DNA from: Streptomyces fulvoviolaceus
GTDB taxonomy: Bacteria; Actinomycetota; Actinomycetes; Streptomycetales; Streptomycetaceae
Reading direction: 5' to 3'
Length of the DNA: 64,000 nt
Assembly: GCF_000718165.1 (NCBI RefSeq)
Contig: NZ_JOEY01000012.1
Location: 186,001-250,000 of the forward strand
A program made the translations under genes and the position numbers. This document shows, in pieces, positions 25,922 through 34,288 of the stretch (the first letter of the stretch is position 1; each line of letters starts with the position of its first letter). The notes below the pieces were generated by a model. That model was not told the DNA's origin, ran no database searches, and saw only the letters and a list, made by a program, of their open reading frames with translations.

Positions 25922-26164
25922 GCACGCACGATCACAGCGCGGGCGGCGCGATCCGGGGTGCCGGGCGAGGTCGTATGGCGGCTGCGGGCCGGTGGGGGTT
26001 GGTCGCGCAGTTCCCCGCGCCCCTAAAGGCAGCTGCGGCAGCCGCCCGCGGCGAGAACCCGGCACGCACGATTACAGCGCGGGCGGCGCGATCCGGGGTG
26101 CCGGGCGAGGTCGTCGGGCGGGTGCGGCGCCGTCGTGGCTGGTCGCGCAGTTCCCCGCGCCCCT
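25922..26164. repeat. Direct repeat of 103 bp (two copies, 140 bp apart) in an intergenic gap
   Basis: Copies at 25922-26024 and 26062-26164 start GCACGCACGAT, share GCGGGCGGCGCGATCCGGGG, differ in the middle, and end GGTCGCGCAGTTCCCCGCGC then CCCT. The last 24 bp recur inverted at 29062-29085. I recall this 24-mer as very common between genes in Streptomyces. The rest of the 25831-26317 gap shows no gene. Confidence 0.85.
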
Positions 26165-26317
26165 GGGTCGGCTCAGCTACGGGCAGTCGCTATGCCGCCG
26201 TAGCTGCGGGCAGTCGTGCCGCTGGGGCGGCACGGGTGGGCGCAGCGGCACCCCGCAGCGCCGGGCTGCGCGACCCACCCCCGCCCAGCCCCACCAACCC
26301 GCACCCGAACCTGCACG

Positions 26318-27412
26318 TCAACCGTCCCCCCGTCCGAACAGCGGCCCCAACAGCAGCTGCGCCGCCCCCTCAGCCACCCCGCCGGAGGCGACCCGTACCG
26401 GGACCGCGTCCGCACTCCGGGCGCGGGCGTCCAGGACGGCGGCGACGCCCCGTACGAAGGTCTCGGGGTCCGCGGCGACGGTCCGGCCGCCGAGCAGGAC
26501 GAGGTCGATGTCCAGCAGCCCGACCAGGTTCGCGGCGCCAGCGCCCAGCACCCGGGCCGCCTCGCCGACCTCCTCGCGCGCGACCGCCGCCAGGCACAGC
26601 GCCTCGATGCAGCCCCGGTTCCCGCAGCCGCACACCGGCCCGTCCAGTTGGATCACCTGGTGGCCGAACTCCCCCGCCCCGGTCCGGGCCCCCCGGTGCA
26701 CGGCCCCGCCGATGACGAGCCCCGCACCGAGCCCCGTACCGAGGTGGAGGTAGGCGAAGGACTCGCCCGCTCCGCCCACCGCGAGCCCGAGCGCCGCCGC
26801 GTTGGTGTCCTTGTCCACCACGACGGGCACGCCCAGCCTCCGCTCCAGCGCGTCCCGCAGGGGAAACCCGTCCCACTCGGGAAACCCAGTGACCCGGCGC
26901 AGGACACCCCGGCTGTGATCGAGCGGACCGGGGAGGGCGACGCCGACACCGAGCACGGACGCATCGGAAGTCCCCTCGCTCAGCAGCGCCTCGACTTCCC
27001 GTGCCGCCCCCTCGACCACCGCCTCCGCGCCCGCGCCGAGGTCCAGCGGCGACCGGCGTGCCGCCACCACCGCGCCGGTCAGATCGCACAGGACCACCGT
27101 CGACTCGTCCCGGTCCAGGTGCAGCCCCACCGCATGCCCGGCCCCCGGCACCAGCCGCAGCACCGTCCGCGGCTTGCCGCCGGTCGACGCCCGGTGGCCC
27201 GCCTCCGTCGCGAGCCCCTCCTCCCGCAGCCGCCCGGTGATCTTGCTGACGGCCTGCGGGGTGAGCCCGGTGCGCTCGGCGAGTTCGAGCCGGCTGATGC
27301 CCTCCCCACCCGCCGTGCGCAGCAGGTCCAGCACCAGCGCGGCGTTGTGACTGCGCAGGGCCGGCAGATTGACGCCGCCGTTCGTCCTGTTCACACCACC
27401 CATTCTCCCCAT
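26318..27412 (-). CDS. ROK family transcriptional regulator
   Basis: Sugar-responsive repressor (364 aa). An N-terminal winged helix (about residues 18-65, ISRLELAERTGLTPQAVSKI) is followed by a ROK domain with GVALPGPLD, DKDTNAAALG and the zinc motif CGCGNRGCIE. ATG 27412 (MGRMGG) is preferred; the second ATG at 27403 is possible. Divergent from a Gfo/Idh/MocA oxidoreductase, with a clean 23-bp palindrome between them. It probably represses that oxidoreductase operon and itself until a sugar ligand appears. Confidence 0.82.
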   Translation of the reverse strand: MGRMGGVNRTNGGVNLPALRSHNAALVLDLLRTAGGEGISRLELAERTGLTPQAVSKITGRLREEGLATEAGHRASTGGKPRTVLRLVPGAGHAVGLHLDRDESTVVLCDLTGAVVAARRSPLDLGAGAEAVVEGAAREVEALLSEGTSDASVLGVGVALPGPLDHSRGVLRRVTGFPEWDGFPLRDALERRLGVPVVVDKDTNAAALGLAVGGAGESFAYLHLGTGLGAGLVIGGAVHRGARTGAGEFGHQVIQLDGPVCGCGNRGCIEALCLAAVAREEVGEAARVLGAGAANLVGLLDIDLVLLGGRTVAADPETFVRGVAAVLDARARSADAVPVRVASGGVAEGAAQLLLGPLFGRGDG

Positions 27413-27420
27413 CGCTTGCA

Positions 27421-27443
27421 CTTTGGCAACAGCGTTGCGAAAG
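27421..27443. promoter_or_regulatory. Palindromic operator in the ROK/oxidoreductase divergent promoter
   Basis: CTTTGGCAAC-agc-GTTGCGAAAG is a 10-bp inverted repeat with one mismatch and a 3-bp spacer. It lies 8 bp from each start codon, so bound protein would block both genes. The ROK regulator is the obvious candidate. Confidence 0.65.
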
Positions 27444-27451
27444 TAGAAGCC

Positions 27452-28546
27452 ATGACAGGTACGACTGCTAACCCAGGCACTCCGGGCACTCCCCTCCGTG
27501 TGGGCCTCGTCGGCTACGGCCTCGCGGGCTCCGTCTTCCACGCCCCGCTGATCGCCGCCACCGAGGGCCTCGCGCTCGACACGGTGGTCACCTCGAACCC
27601 CGAGCGGCAGCAGCAGGCCCGCGCCGAGTTCCCGGACGTCCGCACGGTCGCCACGCCGGACGAGCTGTTCGACCGGTCCGGCGACCTGGACCTGATCGTC
27701 ATCGCGTCCCCGAACAAGACGCACGTGCCACTCGCCACCGCCGCTCTCAAGGCCGGTCTGCCGGTCGTGGTCGACAAGCCGATCGCCGGCACGGCGGCCG
27801 AGGCACGCGCGCTGACGACCCTCGCCGAGGAGCGCGGCCTGCTCCTCTCCGTCTTCCAGAACCGCCGCTGGGACAACGACTTCCTGACCCTCCGCAAGCT
27901 GCTCACCGAGGGCGAGTTGGGCGACGTATGGCGCTTCGAGTCCCGCTTCGAGCGGTGGCGTCCGCAGCCCAAGGGCGGCTGGCGTGAGTCCGGTGACCCG
28001 GCAGAGATCGGAGGTCTGCTCTACGACCTCGGCAGTCACCTCGTGGACCAGGCGCTGTTCCTCTTCGGCCCGGTCGTCTCCGTGTACGCCGAGTCGGACA
28101 TCCGCCGCCCGGGCGCCTCGGTCGACGACGACACGTTCATCGCGCTCACGCACGCGAACGGGGTGCGGACGCACCTGTACGCCACCGCCACCACCGCCCA
28201 ACTCGGCCCGCGCTTCCGGGTGCTGGGCTCGAAGGCGGGCTATGTGAAGTACGGCCTGGACCCGCAGGAGGCGGCCCTGAAGGACGGAAAGCGCCCAGGT
28301 CCGGGTTGGGGCGAGGAGCCCGAGGCGCTGTGGGGCCACGTGGGCGCCGGCGAGTCCCCCCTGACGGGTGGCGGCCGCCCCGAGCCGACCCTCCCGGGCG
28401 ACTACCCGGCCTACTATGCGGCCGTGGCGAAGGCCCTGCTCGACGGCGGTCCCAACCCGGTGACCGCACTGGAGGCGGCTGCCGCCCTCGACGTACTCGA
28501 GGCGGCCCGCCGTTCGGCCCACGACGGAGTGGCGGTGAAGCTGTGA
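27452..28546 (+). CDS. Gfo/Idh/MocA family oxidoreductase
   Basis: NAD(P)-dependent dehydrogenase (364 aa), probably acting on a sugar, inositol or related polyol. The Rossmann motif is GLVGYGLAG (about residues 18-26), the catalytic lysine lies in VVVDKPIAG, and GGLLYDLGSHLVDQ supplies the family histidine. ATG 27452 is just after the palindromic operator. It overlaps the next gene by a GTGA, so the two are co-translated. Divergent from, and likely controlled by, the ROK regulator. Confidence 0.8.
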   Translation: MTGTTANPGTPGTPLRVGLVGYGLAGSVFHAPLIAATEGLALDTVVTSNPERQQQARAEFPDVRTVATPDELFDRSGDLDLIVIASPNKTHVPLATAALKAGLPVVVDKPIAGTAAEARALTTLAEERGLLLSVFQNRRWDNDFLTLRKLLTEGELGDVWRFESRFERWRPQPKGGWRESGDPAEIGGLLYDLGSHLVDQALFLFGPVVSVYAESDIRRPGASVDDDTFIALTHANGVRTHLYATATTAQLGPRFRVLGSKAGYVKYGLDPQEAALKDGKRPGPGWGEEPEALWGHVGAGESPLTGGGRPEPTLPGDYPAYYAAVAKALLDGGPNPVTALEAAAALDVLEAARRSAHDGVAVKL

Positions 28547-29046
28547 CGCACAACACCGAGCTGACCCCGAAGTTCCACCCTGAACTCACCCCTCCCCTGG
28601 AGGAGTTGGAGGCGCAGGAGCGCCGCCTGGTGTTCCGCCAGTTCACCTACGAGGACGCGTGGGCGCTGGGCTCCCTCATCGTCGAACTCGCCCGGGAGCG
28701 CCAGGCCCCCGTCGCCGTCGACATCCACCGCGCCGGCCAACAGCTCTTCCACGCGGCCCTGCCCGGCTCCACCCCCGACAACGACGCCTGGATCGACCGC
28801 AAGCGCCGGGTCGTCGAGCGTTACGGCTCCGCCTCCTACCTGGTCGGCGCCCGCTTCCGCGCCAAGGGCACGACCTTCGAGGAGTCCTCCCGCCTGGACC
28901 CGGACGAGTACGCGGCCCACGGCGGCTCCTTCCCGATCAACGTGGAGGGCGTGGGCGTGATCGGCGCGGTGACGGTCTCCGGTCTCCCGCAGCTGCAGGA
29001 CCACAAGTTCGTGGTGGAGGCGCTGGAAGAGTTCCTGACCAAGTAG
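28543..29046 (+). CDS. UPF0303/HbpS-like family protein
   Basis: A 167-aa protein with ELEAQERRLVFRQFTYEDAW and AVDIHRAGQQLFHAALPG, which I recognise as the UPF0303 (heme-degrading-domain-like) family; exact biochemical role uncertain. GTG 28543 overlaps the oxidoreductase stop. Conserved GTVTVSGLPQ-like motif near the C-terminus (GAVTVSGLPQLQDH). Context suggests an accessory role in the ROK-controlled pathway. Confidence 0.65.
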   Translation: MTHNTELTPKFHPELTPPLEELEAQERRLVFRQFTYEDAWALGSLIVELARERQAPVAVDIHRAGQQLFHAALPGSTPDNDAWIDRKRRVVERYGSASYLVGARFRAKGTTFEESSRLDPDEYAAHGGSFPINVEGVGVIGAVTVSGLPQLQDHKFVVEALEEFLTK

Positions 29047-29061
29047 CACCGCATCACCCTC

Positions 29062-29085
29062 AGGGGCGCGGGGAACTGCGCGACC
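29062..29085. repeat. Inverted copy of the 24-bp intergenic repeat
   Basis: AGGGGCGCGGGGAACTGCGC then GACC is the exact reverse complement of the 24-mer at 26001-26024 and 26141-26164. It lies between the convergent UPF0303 and FAH genes. Confidence 0.85.
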
Positions 29086-29133
29086 AGCCACGACGGGCTC
29101 GCACCCGCCGAACCCAGCGCAGTCCCCCACCCC

Positions 29134-29991
29134 TCAGGCGTCCTTGAACTCCTGGCGCTGCCGACCGAGCCCCTCGATCTCCAGCTCCACCACATCCCCC
29201 GCCCGCAGGAACGGCTTCGGCTCAGGCTGCCCCAACGCAACCCCCGCCGGCGTACCCGTGTTGATGACGTCCCCGGGGTACAGAGTCATGAACTGGCTGA
29301 CGTACCGCACGACTTCCCCCACAGGGAAGATCTGCTCGGCGGTCGTACCGTCCTGCTTCAACTCCCCGTTGACCCACAGCTTCAGCGACAGGGCCTGCGG
29401 ATCCGGCACCTCATCCGCGGTCACAAGCCACGGCCCCAGCGGATTGAACGTCTCGCAGTTCTTCCCCTTGTCCCAGGTCCCGCCCCGCTCGATCTGGAAC
29501 TCCCGCTCGGACACGTCGTGCGCCACCGCGTACCCGGCGACATGCCCGAGCGCGGTCTCCGCCGACTCCACATACCGGGCCGTACGTCCGATGACGACCG
29601 CCAGCTCGACCTCCCAGTCGGTCTTCACCGACCGACGAGGAACGAGCACGGTGTCGTGGGGCCCTACGACCGTGTCCGCGGCCTTGAAGAAGATCACCGG
29701 CTCGGCGGGCGGCTCGGCCCCCGTCTCGCGGGCGTGGTCGTGGTAGTTCAGCCCGATGCACACGATCTTGCCGATCCGGGCGACCGGCGGTCCGACGCGC
29801 AGCCCCGTGGCGTCCAGCGCGGGCAGTTCCCCGGCCTCGGCGGCCGTACGGATCCGGCCCAGCGCCGCGTCGTCGGCGAGCAGCGGTCCGTCGATGTCGG
29901 GAATGACGCCGGACAGGTCCCGCAGGACGCCCTCGGCGTCGAGCAGCGCGGGCGTCTCCGTTCCCGCCGTACCGACTCGCAGCAGCTTCAT
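29134..29991 (-). CDS. Fumarylacetoacetate hydrolase family protein
   Basis: A 285-aa FAH-superfamily enzyme, probably a hydrolase, decarboxylase or isomerase of a small oxo-acid. Metal-site motifs are seen in CIGLNYHDHARETG, EPVIFFKAADTVVGP, TDWEVELAVVIGRTAR and NTGTPAGVALGQ. ATG 29991 (MKLLRVGTAG) has GGGAG nine bases upstream; the frame extends to 30150 without support. Typical roles are in aromatic or sugar-acid breakdown; substrate not assignable here. Confidence 0.78.
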   Translation of the reverse strand: MKLLRVGTAGTETPALLDAEGVLRDLSGVIPDIDGPLLADDAALGRIRTAAEAGELPALDATGLRVGPPVARIGKIVCIGLNYHDHARETGAEPPAEPVIFFKAADTVVGPHDTVLVPRRSVKTDWEVELAVVIGRTARYVESAETALGHVAGYAVAHDVSEREFQIERGGTWDKGKNCETFNPLGPWLVTADEVPDPQALSLKLWVNGELKQDGTTAEQIFPVGEVVRYVSQFMTLYPGDVINTGTPAGVALGQPEPKPFLRAGDVVELEIEGLGRQRQEFKDA

Positions 29992-30067
29992 GATCACAAT
30001 CTCCCTCGATCGCGGGGCGTCGACCGATGGGTGCAGCCATCGGATGACTGGTCGATCCTCCAAGGTC

Positions 30068-30107
30068 ACGGTCCAGTCCGCAATACCCGGTTCACGGACT
30101 GGACCGT
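30068..30107. terminator. Perfect hairpin terminator after the YidC-like gene
   Basis: ACGGTCCAGTCCG and CGGACTGGACCGT form a perfect 13-bp stem with a 14-nt loop, 11 bp beyond the YidC stop. It also separates it from the FAH gene promoter. Confidence 0.8.
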
Positions 30108-30118
30108 CACCGCGCTGG

Positions 30119-30832
30119 TCAGCGATAGAGCACGGCCCGCTCCACCGCACTCCACGTCGTACTGGTCACCACATACAGCGCGGCCGCCAGCGGCACCACC
30201 GCCACGGTGAAGAGCGTGAAGAAGGACATGAACGGCATGACCTTGCTCATCGCCCCCATCCCGGGCACCTGCTCGCCGCCGGCCACCGGCACCACGGAAT
30301 TCGCGGCCATCATCCGCTTCGTACGCCAGTAGTTGAAGCTCGCCACCACGGCGACGATCGCGAACAGGCCGACGTACACGAGCCCGGCACCCCCGAGCGC
30401 CCCGCCGTCGCCGAGCGCGTCCGCCCAGCGGTCGCCAAGAGGCGCGGCGAAGAGCTCATGGCCGAGGAGTTCGTTCGCCTGCCCGCCGATCGTCGTGTTG
30501 GAGAACAGGTGGTACATGAGGAAGAACGCGGGCATCTGCAGCAGGCCGGGCAGACAGCCGGACAGTGGCGAGACCTTCTCCTCGGCGTGCAGTGCGAGCA
30601 CGGCCTTCTGCAGCTTCTCGGGGTCCTGCTTGTGCTGCTTCCGCAGCTCGGCGATCTTCGGCTGCAGCGCGGTACGGGCCTTCTGCCCGCGCGCGGCGGC
30701 CCGTGACAGGGGATGCACGAGCAGCCGTACGAAAGCGGTGAACAGGACGATCGCGGCGGCGGCCGCGGTGGCGCCGAACAGCGGTTGGAGCAGGTCGGCC
30801 AGGTGCTGGACCAGGTCGGCGAAAACGGACAT
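30119..30832 (-). CDS. yidC: YidC/Oxa1-type membrane protein insertase
   Basis: Insertase of 237 aa that helps place proteins in the membrane. It shows the Oxa1/YidC layout: an amphipathic N-terminus, helix AAIVLFTAFVRLLVHPLSR, a cytoplasmic hairpin (ARTALQPKIAELRKQHKQDPEKLQ), helix pair GLLQMPAFFLMYHLF and a C-terminal pair with ASFNYWRTKRMM. Start ATG 30832. It is shorter than the main actinobacterial YidC and lacks its long tail, so it is probably the secondary paralog that travels with a DUF6412 gene. Confidence 0.78.
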   Translation of the reverse strand: MSVFADLVQHLADLLQPLFGATAAAAAIVLFTAFVRLLVHPLSRAAARGQKARTALQPKIAELRKQHKQDPEKLQKAVLALHAEEKVSPLSGCLPGLLQMPAFFLMYHLFSNTTIGGQANELLGHELFAAPLGDRWADALGDGGALGGAGLVYVGLFAIVAVVASFNYWRTKRMMAANSVVPVAGGEQVPGMGAMSKVMPFMSFFTLFTVAVVPLAAALYVVTSTTWSAVERAVLYR

Positions 30833-30917
30833 GGGTGAGCCCTCCGGGGGTCTCGTCGTGCCGGGGTGGGAAAGGCGGCATGACGACCCACGCAGGGTCA
30901 ATGTCGTGGAAAAGGCC

Positions 30918-31229
30918 CTACGCGACGGTCGCCGGGAGGGCGTGTCCCGGCGCTCGGGGGCGGGTGCGGCCCCTCGCGTCGGGGTCGCGTTGCGGCAGGA
31001 AGGCCGTACGGCGGTCCCGGTCGCGGATGGCCGTACGGACCCGGGTGGGCGGCACGGCGGGCGCGCAGCGCGCGGTGAGGAGCGAGCAGGCGGCGAAGGC
31101 TGAGCCGGCCGCGGCGGTCGCGGCGAGCGCCGCGAGGGCGGAGAGGCTGCCGGTGTCGAGCAGCGCGATCTCGACGACCAGGATGAGCAGCACGGCGGCG
31201 GGACGCGGGTTCACCCAGCTGCGGATCAC
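30918..31229 (-). CDS. DUF6412-type small membrane protein
   Basis: A 103-aa protein with one or two hydrophobic segments (PAAVLLILVVEIALLDTG, ALAALAATAAAGSAFAACSL) and a conserved C-terminal RTAIRDRDRRTAFLPQRDPDA, which I recall from DUF6412 proteins. GTG 31229 has AGGAGG six bases upstream. The next gene on this strand is the YidC-like insertase, so the pair is probably co-transcribed. Function unknown. Confidence 0.65.
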   Translation of the reverse strand: MIRSWVNPRPAAVLLILVVEIALLDTGSLSALAALAATAAAGSAFAACSLLTARCAPAVPPTRVRTAIRDRDRRTAFLPQRDPDARGRTRPRAPGHALPATVA

Positions 31230-31275
31230 GGCTGCTCCTCCTGTCTCTCGTACGGTCGCTCGTCCGGTCCTTTGG

Positions 31276-31803
31276 TTATACCTGATCGACCACGACCGGC
31301 TGCAACAGCCGCTTGGGCTTGAGCAGCGCCCGGCTGACCGGATTCGCCGGGTCCGGGTCGAGTCCGGGGCCCGGCAGCATGAGAACGTCCTCGACCGGTA
31401 CGACGAGCCCGCAGGCGGAGCACTCGCCGTACGGCCCGATTTCGGTGCCGCAGTCGGCATGCTGGAAGGAGCGGAGCACGGTCCCGTCGTAGTGCTCGCG
31501 GCCCCAGAGGCCGAGCGCCCGCAGGGTGGGCCACAGCGCGATGCCGCGGTCGGTGACGACGTACTCGTCGCGCGGCGGCGACTCCTGGTAGCGGCGCTTC
31601 TCGAGGATCCCCTCCTCCGTGAGCATCTGGAGGCGGGTGGCCAGGACGGCGCGCGGGATGCCGAGGTGGACGAGGAAGTCGTTGTACCGCCTGACGCCGT
31701 AGAGCGCGTCGCGGACGACGAGGAGCGTCCAGCGCTCGCCGACGACCTCCAGCGCGCGGGCGATCGAGCACTCCTGCGTCGCGTAGTCCTTGCCCAGTGC
31801 CAT
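31276..31803 (-). CDS. HxlR family transcriptional regulator
   Basis: A 175-aa winged-helix regulator with the HxlR signature: CSIARALEVVGERWTLLVVR, RRYNDFLVHLGIPRAVLATRL and a GILEKRRYQESPPRDEYVVT wing. C-terminal region has CGTEIGPYGECSACG, a possible Cys pair for metal or redox sensing (residues about 120-140). Divergent from an MFS exporter with two palindromes in the gap, which points to repression of the exporter. Confidence 0.82.
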   Translation of the reverse strand: MALGKDYATQECSIARALEVVGERWTLLVVRDALYGVRRYNDFLVHLGIPRAVLATRLQMLTEEGILEKRRYQESPPRDEYVVTDRGIALWPTLRALGLWGREHYDGTVLRSFQHADCGTEIGPYGECSACGLVVPVEDVLMLPGPGLDPDPANPVSRALLKPKRLLQPVVVDQV

Positions 31804-31835
31804 GACGTCCACCTTAGCCACTTTGCGACATGTCA

Positions 31836-31850
31836 GTTCGGTGACCGAAC
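31836..31850. promoter_or_regulatory. Palindromic operator between HxlR and MFS genes
   Basis: GTTCGGTgACCGAAC is a perfect 15-bp palindrome with a one-base centre, 33 bp upstream of the HxlR start. A related GTTCAgTGAAC lies at 31881-31891, inside the start of the MFS gene. Shared GTTC/GAAC ends suggest one dimeric regulator binds both. Confidence 0.65.
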
Positions 31851-31872
31851 CGACCCTGTTACGGTACTGGAC

Positions 31873-33258
31873 ATGACTAGGTTCAGTGAACGAACCCTGA
31901 CGGAGGCGAGGAGTACGGCGGCGCCCGTGGCACCGGCCGGCGCCACCCTCGCCCTGACCAGCGCCGCCACCGCCGTGGCCCTGATGACGTACACCGCGCC
32001 GATGGTCACGCTCCCCGACATCGCCGCCGCCCTGCACACCCCTCTGTCCGCCCAGGCCTGGCTCCTGAACGGCACCCCGCTCGGTCTCGCCGCCCTCCTC
32101 CTGGTCGCCGGCAGCCTCGCCGACGACTACGGCCGCCGCAGGGTCTTCGTCGCGGGCACCCTGGCGCTGGGCATCACCACGGCCCTCGGCGCGTTCGCCT
32201 CCACGACCTGGCTGTTCACGCTCGTCCGCATCGCCCAGGGCGCGGCCAGCGCGGCCCTCCTCGCGAGCAGCCTCGGCCTGATCGTGCACGCCTTCCCGAC
32301 CCCGGCCGGCCGACTGCGCGCGACCGGAGTGTGGGGCGCGTTCGTGAGCGGCGGCATCGCGGTCGGCCCGATCGTCACCGGGGCGATGCCGAACTGGCGA
32401 GTGTCGTACGGCGTTCTCGGCGCCGCGACTCTGGTCGTGGCCGCCTTGTCGGTGCGGGGGCTGTCGGAGTCCCGCGCCCCGCGCGGCGGCCGCCCCGACC
32501 TCGCTGGAGCGGTGACCTTCGGGCTGGCCCTGGTGGCCCTGGTGGCGGCACTGACGCTGGGCCGGGAGGGCTGGCTGCGCGCACCGGTGGGCCTGTTGCT
32601 GCTGGCCTCCGCTGCCCTGCTGGGCCTCTTCGTCCTCGTCGAGCGACGCTCACGGACCCCGATGATCGACCTGGGCCTGCTCCGCCACGCCCGCTTCCTC
32701 GCGTCGTCCTCCGGCGGGCTGTTCACGGGGCTCACGGTGATCGGCCTGTTCAGCTTCCTCCCCGCACTGCTCCAGCAGACGCTCGGCCTGTCCGCGATGG
32801 ACACGGCGTGGCTGTTCCTGCTGTGGTCCGGGCTGTCCTTCGCCGTGGCCCTGCAGGCGCGGCGGCTGGCGGGGCGGGTGCCGCCGCGGTGGCAACTGGC
32901 GCTGGGTTTCTCTCTGCACGCGGCGGGCGTTCTGTCCATGCTGGGCGCCCTCGACGCGGGCTCCTGGGTCCGGCTGCTGCCCGGCCTCGTGGTGGCCGGC
33001 GTGGGCAGCGGCCTGCTGAACGCCGCGCTGCCGCTGCTCGCGGTGGAGTCGGTCCCGGCTCAGCGGGCGGCGATGGGCTCGGGGGCGCAGCAGACGTTCC
33101 GGTACATCGGGTCGTGCGCGGGGGTAGCCCTGACCATCGCGCTCGCGACGTCTTCCGGCGGAGGACTGGCGCGGGGTGCGGATGTCGCGATGGTGGTGTC
33201 GGCGGGGCTGTCGGTGGTGGCGGCGGCTTCGGTGGTGCTGCTGCGGGAACGGGCGTGA
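31873..33258 (+). CDS. MFS transporter, DHA2-type drug exporter
   Basis: Proton-driven multidrug exporter (461 aa) with about 14 hydrophobic segments. Motif A-like GSLADDYGRRRVFVAG lies near residue 77, and motif C-like GAFVSGGIAVGPIVTGAMPNW near 156. The ATG at 31873 lies downstream of the HxlR operator. Divergent pairing with an HxlR regulator is typical of inducible efflux. Drug identity unknown. Confidence 0.8.
   Translation: MTRFSERTLTEARSTAAPVAPAGATLALTSAATAVALMTYTAPMVTLPDIAAALHTPLSAQAWLLNGTPLGLAALLLVAGSLADDYGRRRVFVAGTLALGITTALGAFASTTWLFTLVRIAQGAASAALLASSLGLIVHAFPTPAGRLRATGVWGAFVSGGIAVGPIVTGAMPNWRVSYGVLGAATLVVAALSVRGLSESRAPRGGRPDLAGAVTFGLALVALVAALTLGREGWLRAPVGLLLLASAALLGLFVLVERRSRTPMIDLGLLRHARFLASSSGGLFTGLTVIGLFSFLPALLQQTLGLSAMDTAWLFLLWSGLSFAVALQARRLAGRVPPRWQLALGFSLHAAGVLSMLGALDAGSWVRLLPGLVVAGVGSGLLNAALPLLAVESVPAQRAAMGSGAQQTFRYIGSCAGVALTIALATSSGGGLARGADVAMVVSAGLSVVAAASVVLLRERA
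31881..31891. promoter_or_regulatory. Second palindrome, within the first codons of the MFS gene
   Basis: GTTCAgTGAAC, a perfect 11-bp palindrome, covers codons 3-7 of the MFS reading frame. It resembles the 15-bp site 45 bp away (GTTC...GAAC). A repressor bound here could block transcription directly. Confidence 0.45.
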
Positions 33259-33270
33259 TTTTTTGAGGGG

Positions 33271-34032
33271 CTAGCGGGGCCGCATCGAGACCAGCTTGCC
33301 CCACACCACCAGGCGGTATCTGGACGTGTACTCCGGGGTGCAGGTGGTGAGGGTGACGTAGTAGCCGGGTTCGGTGTAGCCGTAGGCGGGGCGGACCGTG
33401 GAGCGCGGGATATTGCTGATCACGGTCGCGTCGCGGGCCGAGGTCTGCGGCAGCGTCCTGTCCACGGCGTACGTGTAGACCGCGCTCTTCGTCTCGACCT
33501 CGATGGTGTCCTCGGGCGCGAGCCGGTTGATGTACCGGAAGGGCTCGCCGTGGGTGTTCCGGTGCCCGGCGAGCGCGAAGTTCCCTGACTGGCCCGGCTG
33601 TTGGGTGCCGGGGTAGTGGCCGACGTAGCCCTTGTTGAGGACGTTCTGCTTGCCGACGCCCTCGGCGACGGGGACGCGGAGGTGGAGGCGGGGGATGGTG
33701 AGGATGGCGTAGGCCTGGGACCAGCGGGGTGGTTCGGCGGAGGCGGGTCGGGCGCCGACGGACCGGACGGGCTTCTCCGTCGGGGACGGTGAGGGGGAGG
33801 CCGTACCGGAATCGGAGTCTTCCGGCGGATCCTGCTCCCACTCCCGCTCCAGGGCCTCGACCTGCCGCTTAGCGCCCTCCCTCGCCTCCCGGTTGGTCCA
33901 CCACAGCTGGTGGGCGACGAGGAGCAGGAGTACGACCCCGACGGTGACGAGGAGTTCGCCGCCGGTCCACACCGCACGTCGGCGCAGGGCGCGGCGGCGT
34001 CGGATGCCGTGGTGCACGACGTGCGGCCGCAT
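33271..34032 (-). CDS. Class E sortase
   Basis: Membrane-bound sortase (253 aa) that anchors LAxTG proteins to peptidoglycan in Streptomyces. An N-terminal basic region and one helix (about residues 26-44) precede a Pro/Ser linker and the sortase domain. Active-site residues are His157 (FALAGHRNTHG), Cys231 (VTLTTCTPEY) and Arg238 or Arg240 (TSRYRLVVWG); TLTTC is the class E signature. It is likely the enzyme for the LARTG protein at 25123-25830. It converges on the MFS gene. Confidence 0.85.
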   Translation of the reverse strand: MRPHVVHHGIRRRRALRRRAVWTGGELLVTVGVVLLLLVAHQLWWTNREAREGAKRQVEALEREWEQDPPEDSDSGTASPSPSPTEKPVRSVGARPASAEPPRWSQAYAILTIPRLHLRVPVAEGVGKQNVLNKGYVGHYPGTQQPGQSGNFALAGHRNTHGEPFRYINRLAPEDTIEVETKSAVYTYAVDRTLPQTSARDATVISNIPRSTVRPAYGYTEPGYYVTLTTCTPEYTSRYRLVVWGKLVSMRPR

Positions 34033-34288
34033 GCGTACGCCTCCTCGACCGGGGCCGCCCGCACGATAAGGGCGCGGGCTTCAAGTCACCAGCCCAAGAG
34101 CCGTCTTGGCGGCCGGGAACCCAAGGCGCGTCCGAGATACCGAACTTCCTCCATTGGTTTTAGAAAGGGCTTGCATAACCCTCGACAACCTCACGGGCCA
34201 CACCCGATGCTTCGGATGCCATCAGGGGGACAGGTCTCGGCACCGGGTCAGGGAACCGGCGCCGTACACATCGGAGTTCGGAGTAGCC
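34033..34288. promoter_or_regulatory. Divergent promoter region of sortase E and GH30 genes
   Basis: 256 bp without a gene. AGGGcttgcataaCCCT (near 34165-34181) is a short inverted repeat next to TTGCAT and could be an operator or -35 region of the glycosidase. Nothing more specific is seen. Confidence 0.3.
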
